Of a stretch of 64,000 bases of DNA, positions 1-9,490 are shown in pieces. The notes below the pieces were generated by a model, which was given only the letters and a program-made list of their open reading frames with translations, did no database searches and had not been told where the DNA came from. The translations under genes were made by a program, and so were the position numbers. The stretch's first letter is position 1, and every line of letters begins with the position of its first letter. The stretch comes from Topomyia yanbarensis (lineage: Eukaryota; Arthropoda; Insecta; Diptera; Culicidae): NCBI RefSeq assembly GCF_030247195.1, contig NC_080670.1, positions 41,773,524 to 41,837,523 on the forward strand, written 5' to 3'.

Positions 1-1047
1 AGGATTATGATTGATTACAGAACTCTGGAATTTTCTATTGGAATGTTTTCAGGCAGGATTTTGATATTGATGCAATTAGACAACTGTGAAATCAAGACCA
101 ATAGATCAGTTACATATCAGGACCCCATTCCGACAATTTGTCAAAAGTCCTCATTATGTTTACAACAACAGGATATCAATGCACGGATCAGATAATTGTT
201 ATTGTAATATTGAATTAAATCAGTCTGCATCAATAAATTTTCAACTTCAATCCAATTTTTTTGTGGGTGGCGGGGGGGGGGGGGGCGTTGTATGGTGTTA
301 AACCCCAAAACCTTCTCTTGGCAACGCCGTTGCTTGGAGTTATTTATTTCGCTTTTCATTTTCCGATATGTTTCAGATCGATCCGATGGTCATGAGTTAG
401 AAAAATTGCAGTCAGAAGGTTCGCACAAATGAACATTTTTGCACTGATAAGTTATCAAGTTCCTTCCAGACAACTTGGAAGTGTTCGGTGATTATTTGTA
501 GCGGTTGTAGATAGTAAAATGAAATACAAAATTCGTTTTATCGAAATAATGTTTGGCTTATTGCAATGGATTATTACTATATTGAACAATAAATAGGCGA
601 CAAAGAGTAATCAACAAACAACAAGCCATAACTTTTAAAGTATTCAAAATAGATCTTTGAAGTCTTCAGTAAAGTTATTCGCAAAAGTAAGAGCTACAAA
701 TTTGCTGAAGACATCATTTTGATATAATCACTTCCAAGAAAATTTATGAAAATATCTCACTCATAGGGGGATTAATCAGCAAAAGCGCAATACCAAAAGA
801 AAGGCCATATTGCCTGCATTAAATTCACCGAAGATACTATTGACCTAAAATAAGCCGTTTTGGCGTTAAAAATAGATTACATGTTTTTGGTCATATTTCT
901 GGCAATGGGAAATGATAAAAATCTTTTGTCCGCATTTAATGTTAAATATCTCTTTTGATAATAGTCCGATTTCAACAATCTATAGCTTGTTCGAAAGGTA
1001 TTCGTTGAAGCTGTCTAAAAATATATAAATTGTTAATCTATGTTGTC
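1..1047. other. Noncoding flank left of the LTR retrotransposon
   Basis: No convincing coding region. It holds an uninterrupted run of 14 G at 272-285 and AT-rich sequence. Around 600-790 there are phrases (a 'tttgctgaagac' motif and 'aggggga ttaatca') that resemble parts of the foldback arms near 57 and 58 kb, so an old, decayed relative may lie here. That last point is a weak inference. Confidence 0.5.
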
Positions 1048-1051
1048 AATT
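1048..1051. other. Left target-site duplication (AATT)
   Basis: AATT directly precedes the TG of the 5' LTR and matches AATT at 9137-9140 directly after the CA of the 3' LTR. A 4-bp duplication fits a Ty3/gypsy integrase. Confidence 0.85.
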
Positions 1052-1417
1052 TGTAACCTCCATGATCGGTTACATTATAAATCTCGACCGACGGTGTAAA
1101 TAATAAATAACTTAAATATATAATATGTACATATACCCTAGATACGTTTTGATTTGTTTACCTTTTTATAATATTTTGAATTATTTTTATTTTTTTTAAT
1201 TAATAATTATTAGTATCACCCTATTGAAAATATTTATTTAAAATTTGAATTTGCTATAAAAATACCGAATGCCCCTCGATCCTTTGCGTGTCCCAATTAT
1301 CCCACCGATACAATTGCGCCCTGCGAAAGACTGTTATCTCGCTCTGATAGCTAGAGTCATCTCGCTTGCTATGTACCGTGAAGAGCGGAAATATCCACCA
1401 CCCAGGACTTCGTGGGA

Positions 1418-1450
1418 TATATAAGCAGGAGCCGACAAGCATTCGGTCTC
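1418..1450 (+). promoter_or_regulatory. LTR core promoter (TATA box)
   Basis: TATATAAG at 1418-1425 lies in a GC-richer stretch of an otherwise AT-rich LTR. Transcription would start about 30 bp downstream, near the 'attcggtc' at 1441-1448. The same promoter recurs at 8407 in the 3' LTR, where it could drive transcription into flanking DNA. Confidence 0.65.
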
Positions 1451-1946
1451 TTTTTTGGTAACAAAGTAACTAGTTTAAAATTCGGTATAGGTCGTTTTGG
1501 TTACCAAGTATTTTTTCAACAGTGATAGTGTTGGTGACAGTACGCGCTGTGTGCGGTAAAACTGTTAGTGCCAGTTGTTTCGCCTAAGTGGAAGAATCCT
1601 GACCGGCGATATCGGATCGAAAAGTTATCGAGGCCGGTACTGTTGAAAGGCCTGTGCATTTTACATTACCGACGGCTGATTCAGTGCAACATACGTTCGG
1701 TCTGTCACGACCGGCCCGTTCCGTCAATTAGCGGAGACACCACACCAGTCGGCGCAGCGTAGTTGACCCAATGGCAGTAGATACAACATGCTCAAGAGGA
1801 ATGAGCGAATCAGGTGCCCAATATTGTTTCCTTTGTTTTCCTTCCCAACATTATTAACCCTTGATAGCACATGTAAAATTAAATGAAATGATGAACTAAA
1901 TATTTTTCTTATGGTGTTGTTTTTATTATAATTATTTCTTAAGATT

Positions 1947-1952
1947 AATAAA
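1947..1952 (+). terminator. LTR polyadenylation signal AATAAA
   Basis: AATAAA lies downstream of the predicted start site within the LTR and is followed by TG/T-rich sequence. The copy at 8936-8941 would be the one used for 3' end formation. Other AATAAA-like strings occur upstream in U3, so the choice is inferred from position. Confidence 0.45.
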
Positions 1953-2149
1953 ATGTAGTGATCTAAATATTTTTCTTATTATATTTAAATATTATATGAG
2001 CCCTTTCCGCTCTCTAGTACTTTTGATTTCCGCTGTCGATATTTATATGGGAAGTGTTTCCGCAATTTTCTCCCGGATAGACCCTAGCCGAGCACGTGTA
2101 AAAAAGTAGTGCAAAAAAAACCGATATTGAATTGTTAAATTGTAACAAA

Positions 2150-2161
2150 TGGCGCCCAACG
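2150..2161 (+). other. Primer binding site, tRNA-Lys type
   Basis: TGGCGCCCAACG begins 2 bp after the 5' LTR. It complements the 3' end of insect tRNA-Lys (…GGGCGCCA), the primer type used by gypsy and Osvaldo elements. Only 12 bases match; the sequence after them (CTAAATAA) departs from the longer match seen in some relatives. Confidence 0.85.
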
Positions 2162-2207
2162 CTAAATAATTATAAAAAGGTTTTCAATTTTAAACAAAAT
2201 TGCAACC

Positions 2208-2240
2208 CTTTTTTACCAGGCTCCGGGAGGAATTGCAACC
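2208..2240 (+). repeat. Leader copy of the PPT/LTR-start sequence
   Basis: This stretch reads T-run, then 'aggctccgggaggaa', then 'ttgcaacc'. The real polypurine tract and LTR start at about 8013-8047 read T-run, 'ccggctctgggagga', 'ttgtaacc'. The 5' leader therefore carries a near copy of the PPT/LTR junction about 50 bp after the PBS. It may be a relic of strand transfer or an old tandem LTR, or it may act as an RNA element. Confidence 0.6.
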
Positions 2241-2533
2241 AATATAAAATTGTTTGAAATATTTTTACCATTTGCAGGTTATATTTATATGATTATATTT
2301 GTGATTCAAGTGATTTATATAAAGTGCAAAAAAATCTTTCCGGGTGATGATAATTACTTTAGTGATAAATTTTACCGTCTCTTTTGTTTGACCATTTACC
2401 AGAATTCAGCCTTTTTCATTTAGACTGACGGGTGAGATTAATTTCCGGGGATTGAGTGATCGTTACCTAGTTCTTTTGTTCTCATTTGAACGCTTTGTTT
2501 CGAAACCAATTGTTCTTTTTTTTCGTTTTGAAA

Positions 2534-4492
2534 ATGGCAGAGGTTAATCTAAATTTTGATCAAGCAGTGGAATGGATGAAAACGTGGTACTACGAAATGA
2601 GGATAGATCACTTAGAACAAGATGAAATAGTTTTTGAAACTACAGTTAGATCCATCGTAATTCGCGAGGATCCCACGTTTTCCCGAAGAAAACGTAGCTT
2701 ACGGGACCACCTAAAAATTGAAAAAGAAGAAAATAGGTTATACGATGCTCAACTGTCAGTTGACATTGAAGAAGAAATTCTTTTATGTCAGCAAAAATGT
2801 GCTGAAATTTGTGGTAGGCTAAAACGAAACGATAGTACCATAATGAGCCGGTGTAAAACACGATTGTCACACTACGCTCACCGTAGTTATCAGCTCCTTA
2901 ACCAAACAAATAAGACTTCGGAACTAGAAAATACACTTAAAACATTATTTTTTCAAATCGTAAATACAATTAAATCAGAATTTCACCCTGAACTGGAACG
3001 CGACGGGAACGCAGACAGTGATCATGGAGATTTACTCGATGATGATACACCAGCTGGCGATGAGTCCGAAAATTCTTCGTCACCTGATGAATCGCAAGAT
3101 CGAAAAAAGAAACGTAAATCGGTAGATATTGAAATGATAAATTCTCTCCAAGGTCGAATCGAGCAATTAGAAAACGAATTGGCAAGTATGCAGTGCCCGC
3201 GTAATACAGCCCCACCAGGGCCCTCAAAAAAGCAACCCTCCATTTTGAAATCTAAAGCAAATAATAACGCATGTCTTGACCAAGCCGGTACATCATCCAA
3301 CACAGCTAGAAATGCCACTTTTCATCCAACCCTCGATAACAATAACCCATTCTTCGTTTATGCGAACCCGTACCAATACTGGCAACAGTCAAGCAATCAC
3401 AACCCAGTTCCAACCGATCCTCGGGCATGTAATCACGGTAGCAATAATTGGCAAGAAGTAATTAATAACCATAGGCAACCTTACAATCATTCTACGACAA
3501 AGTTTATTCCCACTCCTCCGAGTAATCACTCTCAGCAAAGGTTACCGGTGTCAAAATGGCCCATTTCTAAATATGATGGCGATGATCAGGGACTTAAACT
3601 TAACGAATTCTTAGAAATTATACAAGCATTATCTGTGGCGGAACACGTTTCCGAAACCGAGTTATTTGAGTCGGCGGTGCACTTATTCTCAGGTCCAGCA
3701 CTCAAATGGTACATGACTATGCGTAGTACCGGTCGCCTTTTAAACTGGCAACATTTGGTGCTAGAATTACGACGATCATTTATGCATCCAGACTTAGACG
3801 CACTTATTAAAATGAAAGTCTACCAACGTAGACAACAAAGAAATGAAACTTTCCTTGAATTTTACCACGAAATGGAAAGATTATTCCGTACAATGAGCAC
3901 ACAATTGCCTGACTACGAGAAAGTTCAAATTCTATTGCAGAATATTAGAATTGATTACAAAAAACAAATAAATTTTATTCCCATCGCAGACTTGGCAACC
4001 TTAGTAGCGGCAGGCCAAAAGGTGGACGCGTTAAATTTTTCAGCCTATAATAAAGTTTTTGGAAACGAAAAATCACTAGCCTCGCTAGAAAATTCCAACT
4101 CCACCAAACAAACGAGAAAAGACAGGCAGCAATCTCAGCCTTCACAACAGCAATCGAGTTCGCGTAACGCACCCAAACCTATTACCAATCAGTCATTAAA
4201 CCACGCGTCCCAACGCAATGAATCTCACACTCAATCTCTCAATGCCAATGCCGCTAGGAATTCTAACAGGTCTTTACTTACCCTCGAGGCCCTAATAGAT
4301 GGCCATTGTCCACCACCCTCCAACAATTGTTTCAATTGTGGTAAATGGGGTCACAAAATCCAAACCTGCAGACTACCGAGAGGTGTGTTGTGTGAAAACT
4401 GTGGTTTTCGCGGATACCCTTCTAATAACTGTCCTTTCTGCATAAAAAACGGCATGGCTGCGAGCGAAAATCGCCGTCCGCAAAGCCAGTAA
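2534..4492 (+). CDS. gag: Gag polyprotein of the LTR retrotransposon
   Basis: The 652-residue Gag should form the cytoplasmic particle that packages the element's RNA. I start at ATG 2534 (aaaATGg); the frame is open for 16 codons further upstream, but no ATG is there. Residues about 160-190 are very acidic, followed by a basic RKKKRK patch at 190-195 that could be a nuclear signal, then a short heptad-like stretch (about 199-219). Residues about 360-470 match the retrotransposon gag domain (Trp-rich start, then 'FLEFYHEMERLFRTM'). The C-terminus has one regular CCHC zinc knuckle (C599, C602, H607, C612). A second has Tyr instead of His (C620, C623, Y628, C633), followed by C636. No internal stop is seen. 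The end overlaps the pol frame, and the frameshift site lies 14 codons before the stop. Confidence 0.92.
   Translation: MAEVNLNFDQAVEWMKTWYYEMRIDHLEQDEIVFETTVRSIVIREDPTFSRRKRSLRDHLKIEKEENRLYDAQLSVDIEEEILLCQQKCAEICGRLKRNDSTIMSRCKTRLSHYAHRSYQLLNQTNKTSELENTLKTLFFQIVNTIKSEFHPELERDGNADSDHGDLLDDDTPAGDESENSSSPDESQDRKKKRKSVDIEMINSLQGRIEQLENELASMQCPRNTAPPGPSKKQPSILKSKANNNACLDQAGTSSNTARNATFHPTLDNNNPFFVYANPYQYWQQSSNHNPVPTDPRACNHGSNNWQEVINNHRQPYNHSTTKFIPTPPSNHSQQRLPVSKWPISKYDGDDQGLKLNEFLEIIQALSVAEHVSETELFESAVHLFSGPALKWYMTMRSTGRLLNWQHLVLELRRSFMHPDLDALIKMKVYQRRQQRNETFLEFYHEMERLFRTMSTQLPDYEKVQILLQNIRIDYKKQINFIPIADLATLVAAGQKVDALNFSAYNKVFGNEKSLASLENSNSTKQTRKDRQQSQPSQQQSSSRNAPKPITNQSLNHASQRNESHTQSLNANAARNSNRSLLTLEALIDGHCPPPSNNCFNCGKWGHKIQTCRLPRGVLCENCGFRGYPSNNCPFCIKNGMAASENRRPQSQ
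4444..4487 (+). promoter_or_regulatory. -1 ribosomal frameshift site (A AAA AAC + stem-loop)
   Basis: The heptamer A AAA AAC occupies 4444-4450 and sits exactly in the gag zero frame (Ile-Lys-Asn codons ATA AAA AAC). After a 5-nt spacer, GGC TGCG (4456-4462) can pair with CGCA-aa-GCC (4479-4487). An inner hairpin GCGA-aaa-TCGC spans 4464-4474. Slippage by -1 moves ribosomes into the pol frame, which is open from the heptamer to 6465. Heptamer, spacing and structure match the classical retroviral -1 signal. Confidence 0.85.
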
Positions 4493-6465
4493 TTGCGTAT
4501 AAATTCCAATCCACATTTTTGTCTAATTTCCAAATTGCTCCAGAAAATGTTTATGAAACTACTCCATCAACATTCTCCATTTCATACCCTTATCCCAACG
4601 ATAACCGACCGTATACCACCGTGAGTTTGTACGGTAATAAGGTTCGCGCATTATTAGATAGTGGCAGCAATTTAACCATAATTAATAAATCGGTATATAC
4701 ACAATTAAAGTCTCCCAAAGTATCACCCCTACAAAACGCTATTTTACTACGCACGGCGAGCGGAGAGCAGCTTGATATTTTGGGACAATTATATCTCCCA
4801 TTCTGTTTTAACGGGATGATGAAAGTTATTCCTATTCTCGGCAGTCCAAATTTCAACTTACCTTTTTCAATCCAAACTGATGCCAGTGACGTAGCTGTCG
4901 CTGGGATTCTCACCCAAAAACACGAAGAGGGGGAGAAAGTTATATCTTACTTCTCTCACAAGCTCACTACTCCTCAGAAAAATTATCATGCCGCTGAGAA
5001 GGAGGCACTAGCCGCTCTTCTAGCAATAGACGCATTTCGGGGCTATATTGAAGGCTATCATTTTACATTAGTCACTGATTCGTCAGCTTTAACACACATT
5101 CTCAACACTAAATGGAAAGTTGGGTCCCGATGCAGTAGGTGGAGTTTGGTTCTGCAGCAGTACGACATGACGGTGGCACACCGGAAAGGTAAAGACCATA
5201 TCGTTCCAGATGCCTTGTCCCGAAGCACTGCTGCGATCCAGCCTTCCCCTGCCGCATCGTGGCGCAATTCATTAATAGCAAAAATACAACTTAAACCAGA
5301 CGACTACATAGATTTTAAAGTTGACAACGGTCAACTCTACAAGTTTGTGACATCAAAAGGCGAACCCTACGACAGTCGCTTTGAGTGGAAACTAATTCCC
5401 GAACTGGATGAGGTCACTCAAATCATCAGGGAGAATCATGATGATGTATTCCACCCAGGCTTTGAAAAAACCCGCTCTAGAATTCAAAAGCGATACTACT
5501 GGCCCCAAATGGCCACAAACATTCGGTCTTACATTCAAAATTGTCAAACCTGCAAAGAAGTTAAACCAGCCTCCGTACCGGTGGCGCCCGAAATGGGTAA
5601 ATTTAGGGAGGCCTCTCGACCGTGGCAAATAATATCTTTAGATTTTGTCGGTCCTTTGCCACGCAGTCGCAAAGGTAATCAACATATGTTAGTTATAACC
5701 GACTATTTTTCTAAGTGGGTTATGATACATCCCTTAAGAAAGCTTGAGAGCTCAGCCATGTGTGCGATTCTTCGCGACCACTGGTTCTTTCGAAATTCCG
5801 TCCCAGAGATAGTAATTTCCGATAATGGAAGTCCTTTTATCTCTAAGGAATTTAAGAACTTGGTGGATCGTTTCGGAATAACACACTGGCTGAACTCCAA
5901 GTATCATTCTCAAGCAAACCCGGTCGAGAGGGTGAATCGAACGATAAACGCTGCCATTCGGACATACCTTCAAGATGATCAGCGCCTATGGGATACAAAA
6001 CTACCTGAAATAGAATTAATCTTAAACACCAGCATTCACTCTGCTACTGGGTTTACTCCGTATTTTGTGACACACGGCCACGAACTTTCGGAAAGGGGGG
6101 CCGACCATCGCCTATTTCGTCACGGGAAAAATTGCTCAGAGGAGGAAAGGGAATCAAAGCGTAAACAAATGTTTACAAAAATCTACGATTTGGTCATCAA
6201 AAACCTGGCCAAAGCACACGAGACCGCGCGAAGGCATTATAACCTCCGACACAAACGGTTTTCCAAATCCTTCTGCCAAGGTCAACTCGTTTTCAGAAGA
6301 AACACTAAACTGTCTAGCGCGATCGAGCACTACAACGCGAAGTACGGCCGACAATACCTACCGTGCAAAATATCTGCGAAAGTCGGATCCAACTCATACC
6401 GACTGGAAGACCTATCAGGGAAAGATCTGGGGGTTTGGCCGGCCATTCATTTAAAGCCGGGGTAA
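4450..6465 (+). CDS. pol: Pol frame: truncated protease, RNase H and integrase; RT deleted
   Basis: This is the -1 frame relative to gag, read after the slippery heptamer; no ATG of its own is needed. Residues below count from the codon at 4519. The aspartic protease core is present (LLDSGS, D47), but its C-terminal ILG-type motif is gone. At about residues 105-113 (nt 4831-4858) the sequence jumps to the RNase H start (TDASD at 120-124). The whole RT fingers/palm region with YxDD is missing, roughly 400 residues compared with gypsy relatives. RNase H keeps D121, the EKE motif (160-162) and D187. Integrase has the zinc motif H307, H312, C342, C345 and catalytic D375, D435, E470 (34 residues between D435 and E470, one fewer than the usual 35). 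A short C-terminal module follows. The deletion keeps the frame, so a fusion product could still be made. Confidence 0.9.
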   Translation, partial: RHGCERKSPSAKPVIAYKFQSTFLSNFQIAPENVYETTPSTFSISYPYPNDNRPYTTVSLYGNKVRALLDSGSNLTIINKSVYTQLKSPKVSPLQNAILLRTASGEQLDILGQLYLPFCFNGMMKVIPILGSPNFNLPFSIQTDASDVAVAGILTQKHEEGEKVISYFSHKLTTPQKNYHAAEKEALAALLAIDAFRGYIEGYHFTLVTDSSALTHILNTKWKVGSRCSRWSLVLQQYDMTVAHRKGKDHIVPDALSRSTAAIQPSPAASWRNSLIAKIQLKPDDYIDFKVDNGQLYKFVTSKGEPYDSRFEWKLIPELDEVTQIIRENHDDVFHPGFEKTRSRIQKRYYWPQMATNIRSYIQNCQTCKEVKPASVPVAPEMGKFREASRPWQIISLDFVGPLPRSRKGNQHMLVITDYFSKWVMIHPLRKLESSAMCAILRDHWFFRNSVPEIVISDNGSPFISKEFKNLVDRFGITHWLNSKYHSQANPVERVNRTINAAIRTYLQDDQRLWDTKLPEIELILNTSIHSATGFTPYFVTHGHELSERGADHRLFRHGKNCSEEERESKRKQMFTKIYDLVIKNLAKAHETARRHYNLRHKRFSKSFCQGQLVFRRNTKLSSAIEHYNAKYGRQYLPCKISAKVGSNSYRLEDLSGKDLGVWPAIHLKPG

Positions 6466-7447
6466 AAAAAAAAAACACTAGGTCTTAATTTCATTCTTTA
6501 TTTGGTTAGGCTGTATCCTTGTATCGGGGTGGGAAACTGAAAAAAAGAGCTTTTTAATTGTAAAATATATACTCACCTGAAGCAATGAACCCCGACGATT
6601 TCCCCGGTAACATAATCTAAAAAAAAGAGGTCCAAATTAGCCACCAAAACACCTTAAAAAACATTTCCTCACCTAAAATAAGCAAACCTACTTTCGGTCA
6701 TCCATTCTTCAACATAATGTTTTGTATTTGTTGATTCTCTGCTGTCATTATCGTTTTGACGTCTGACATTCTCCTCCGTTCAGGAGTTGACCTAACGGGT
6801 GGCACAAAAGTGGGTTCTATGAAAAAGAAAGGCAATCCGGTGCATTCGATGTTATATGTGAGGGAACACGGAGCACAGTGGGTCAAACCTGATCGACTAT
6901 GGAAATTTATTATTAATCTAAATTCGATCAGTTCGTCGACAAACTAAAATGATCATAATTGAGAAAGCCTATAGAATAGGCATAATATTAGGGCGCCCTA
7001 GAATAGAGATAGATTTTTAGTTAAGGAATGAATGTCTGAGGAAAGAATGCGTGATGTGAAGCATGAGAGATAAGTGATTGATGTGAATGAAATGCCTGAA
7101 TGTAAGATGTGAATGTGATATGATTGAAAGCGGACGAATGTAAGAATGAGCGAAAAAAAAAGAACAAGTGGGTTTTAATAATACTTAGAAACTTTTGGTT
7201 TTAGTTTACATGCTAACGACCGGATAAAAAGAGAAGGGAGATGTTTTCTCGATATCTTTGAAATCTCCTTCCATGAGTAATTCACCTAGTCAATCTAGTC
7301 CACCTTTCTTGGCAGGAATTTGGATGAGTTCTGGTATTATGGTCAAATGAGGGAGTGGTATGAAATACTATTTTATCTGACGGATCCTGAGATTGCAAAA
7401 TAGCACAATTAATAAAAATCACCCTGAATCACAAATATACTCTTCCG
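6466..7447 (+). other. 3' noncoding region of the retrotransposon
   Basis: No envelope gene or other convincing frame. A 63-codon open stretch at 6756-6947 matches nothing I know. Between about 7020 and 7155 one strand is strongly purine-rich, with recurring GAATG and ATGTGA words, unlike the flanking sequence; this might be an RNA or protein-binding feature of the element. Confidence 0.6.
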
Positions 7448-7985
7448 TGGCGAGTCTCACCAATTGAAAATCTTATAATACAGCAGAAAAGATCCTTTGG
7501 GAAAATCATTGTTCTGTATTAAAATGGATATTCAAAGGGCAGTAGGCCCACGATTTATAATCTGAAATTGGATACCCCAAATCAAACTTCTTTTGAACAT
7601 GGCGAGTCTCACCGCTCTAAATTCAAATAATGTGGTAGAAAAGAGCTCCTTATGGATCAATCATTGTTCTACATTATCTTGGAATTGCAGTGGCAGCAGG
7701 CCCATGGCTTAGTCAACATATTTTAGATTTTTTTTATAAACATGGCGAGTCTCACCGCTCTGAATTCAAATAATGTGGTAGAAAAGAGCTCCTTATGGAT
7801 CAATCATTGTTCTACATTACCTTGGAATCGCAGCGGCAGTAGGCCCATGGCTTAGTCAAAATATTGTCCCCAACATGGCGAGTCTCACCGCTTTAAATTC
7901 AAATAATGTGGAAGAAAAGAGCTTCCTATGGATCAATCATTGTTCTACATTACCTTGAAATCGCAGCGGCAGCAGGCCCATGGTG
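7448..7985 (+). repeat. 3' tandem repeat array inside the retrotransposon
   Basis: Four units of about 115-150 bp start near 7448, 7597, 7739 and 7872. Each holds, in order, GGCGAGTCTCACC, an AT-rich stretch with 'tagaaaaga', ATCATTGTTCT, and GGCAGYAGGCCCA. Units 2 to 4 are nearly identical and unit 1 is diverged. 'gtagaa' and 'ttctac' within each unit could pair. The repeated blocks look like protein-binding or RNA sites, comparable in layout (not sequence) to the repeated insulator sites of gypsy. Confidence 0.85.
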
Positions 7986-8032
7986 GAGCTTAAACACAAC
8001 CAAAAAAAAATACTTTTTTTCTAACCGGCTCT

Positions 8033-8039
8033 GGGAGGA
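8033..8039 (+). other. Polypurine tract
   Basis: GGGAGGA followed by one T directly precedes the 3' LTR. It is short but in the right place to prime plus-strand DNA. An oligo-A/oligo-T stretch lies just upstream at 8002-8020. Confidence 0.65.
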
Positions 8040-8040
8040 T

Positions 8041-9136
8041 TGTAACCTCCATGATCGGTTACATTATAAATCTCGACCGACGGTGTAAATAATAAATAAC
8101 TTAAATATATAATATGTACATATACCCTAGATACGTTTTGATTTGTTTACCTTTTTATAATATTTTGAATTATTTTTATTTTTTTTAATTAATAATTATT
8201 AGTATCACCCTATTGAAAATATTTATTTAAAATTTGAATTTGCTATAAAAATACCGAATGCCCCTCGATCCTTTGCGTGTCCCAATTATCCCACCGATAC
8301 AATTGCGCCCTGCGAAAGACTGTTATCTCGCTCTGATAGCTAGAGTCATCTCGCTTGCTATGTACCGTGAAGAGCGGAAATATCCACCACCCAGGACTTC
8401 GTGGGATATATAAGCAGGAGCCGACAAGCATTCGGTCTCTTTTTTGGTAACAAAGTAACTAGTTTAAAATTCGGTATAGGTCGTTTTGGTTACCAAGTAT
8501 TTTTTCAACAGTGATAGTGTTGGTGACAGTACGCGCTGTGTGCGGTAAAACTGTTAGTGCCAGTTGTTTCGCCTAAGTGGAAGAATCCTGACCGGCGATA
8601 TCGGATCGAAAAGTTATCGAGGCCGGTACTGTTGAAAGGCCTGTGCATTTTACATTACCGACGGCTGATTCAGTGCAACATACGTTCGGTCTGTCACGAC
8701 CGGCCCGTTCCGTCAATTAGCGGAGACACCACACCAGTCGGCGCAGCGTAGTTGACCCAATGGCAGTAGATACAACATGCTCAAGAGGAATGAGCGAATC
8801 AGGTGCCCAATATTGTTTCCTTTGTTTTCCTTCCCAACATTATTAACCCTTGATAGCACATGTAAAATTAAATGAAATGATGAACTAAATATTTTTCTTA
8901 TGGTGTTGTTTTTATTATAATTATTTCTTAAGATTAATAAAATGTAGTGATCTAAATATTTTTCTTATTATATTTAAATATTATATGAGCCCTTTCCGCT
9001 CTCTAGTACTTTTGATTTCCGCTGTCGATATTTATATGGGAAGTGTTTCCGCAATTTTCTCCCGGATAGACCCTAGCCGAGCACGTGTAAAAAAGTAGTG
9101 CAAAAAAAACCGATATTGAATTGTTAAATTGTAACA
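8041..9136 (+). repeat. 3' LTR
   Basis: It matches the 5' LTR at a constant offset of 6989 bp with no difference that I could find by eye. It is followed by the target duplication AATT at 9137-9140. The TATA box is at 8407-8414 and AATAAA at 8936-8941. Confidence 0.93.
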
Positions 9137-9149
9137 AATTTCGGCAGAT

Positions 9150-9490
9150 AATTTAAAAAAACTGCAAAAAACGCCATTTTTACGCATTCAAACATTCATA
9201 TCTTGAAAACTAAACATCAGAATCAAAAACAAATTAATAGCGTTCATACTGTTTTTTAGTTCTTTCATTTAAAATTGGTTTGGATAAGATCGGTTCAGCC
9301 ATTGCTGAGAAACACGAATGAGAATTTGTCCGTTACATACACACACACACAGACACACACACACACAGACATTGTCCCAAATCGTCGAGCTGAGTCGATT
9401 GGTATATAAGACTCGGCCCTCCGGGCCTCGGAAAAAATCTTGAAAGTTTGAGCGAATTCTATACATTTCTTTTATAAGAAATGTAAAAAG
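9150..9490. repeat. Dispersed repeat with (CA)n core
   Basis: It contains 'gatcggttcagccattgctg', an imperfect CA/GT microsatellite at about 9337-9370, then an 'actcggccctccgggcctcgg'-type GC hairpin and a second hairpin (ACATTTCTT-ttat-AAGAAATGT) at about 9463-9484. The same tail recurs at 42359-42535 and partly at 47418-47457. The first part resembles 53440-53945. It is a family of dispersed repeats, possibly the 3' end of a retroposon; class not established. Confidence 0.6.

Larger units (their letters stand above)
1052..2147 (+). repeat. 5' LTR
   Basis: The LTR starts TGTAACC and ends GTAACA, and corresponds base for base with 8041-9136 as far as I can see. Its first 23 bases contain a 7-bp inverted repeat (TGTAACC/GGTTACA). 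U3 would run to about 1445, R to roughly 1970 and U5 to 2147, judged from the TATA box at 1418 and the AATAAA at 1947. The R boundaries are inferred. Confidence 0.93.
1052..9136 (+). mobile_element. Ty3/gypsy-like LTR retrotransposon, young but RT-deleted
   Basis: The element is bounded by two 1096-bp LTRs that begin TGTAACC and end GTAACA, and by a 4-bp target duplication AATT. Internal order is PBS, leader, gag, -1 frameshift site, protease start, RNase H, integrase, a long 3' noncoding region with tandem repeats, and a polypurine tract. The PR-RNaseH-IN order and the 4-bp duplication fit Ty3/gypsy. The tRNA-Lys primer site, LTRs of about 1.1 kb and the integrase spelling recall the Osvaldo/Ulysses group, which is an inference. 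The RT fingers and palm are absent, so the copy should be non-autonomous. No envelope gene is visible. The LTRs look identical when compared line by line at a constant offset of 6989 bp, so the insertion is probably recent. Confidence 0.95.

Noticed and set aside
1254..1442. Open frames repeated identically at 1254-1442 and 8243-8431, and at 1568-1762 and 8557-8751
   Set aside because: They are duplicate because they lie in the two LTRs; the sequence there is promoter and untranslated region, not coding.
6756..6947. Possible envelope remnant in the LTR element
   Set aside because: The frame is short, with no signal peptide, cleavage site or membrane segment.
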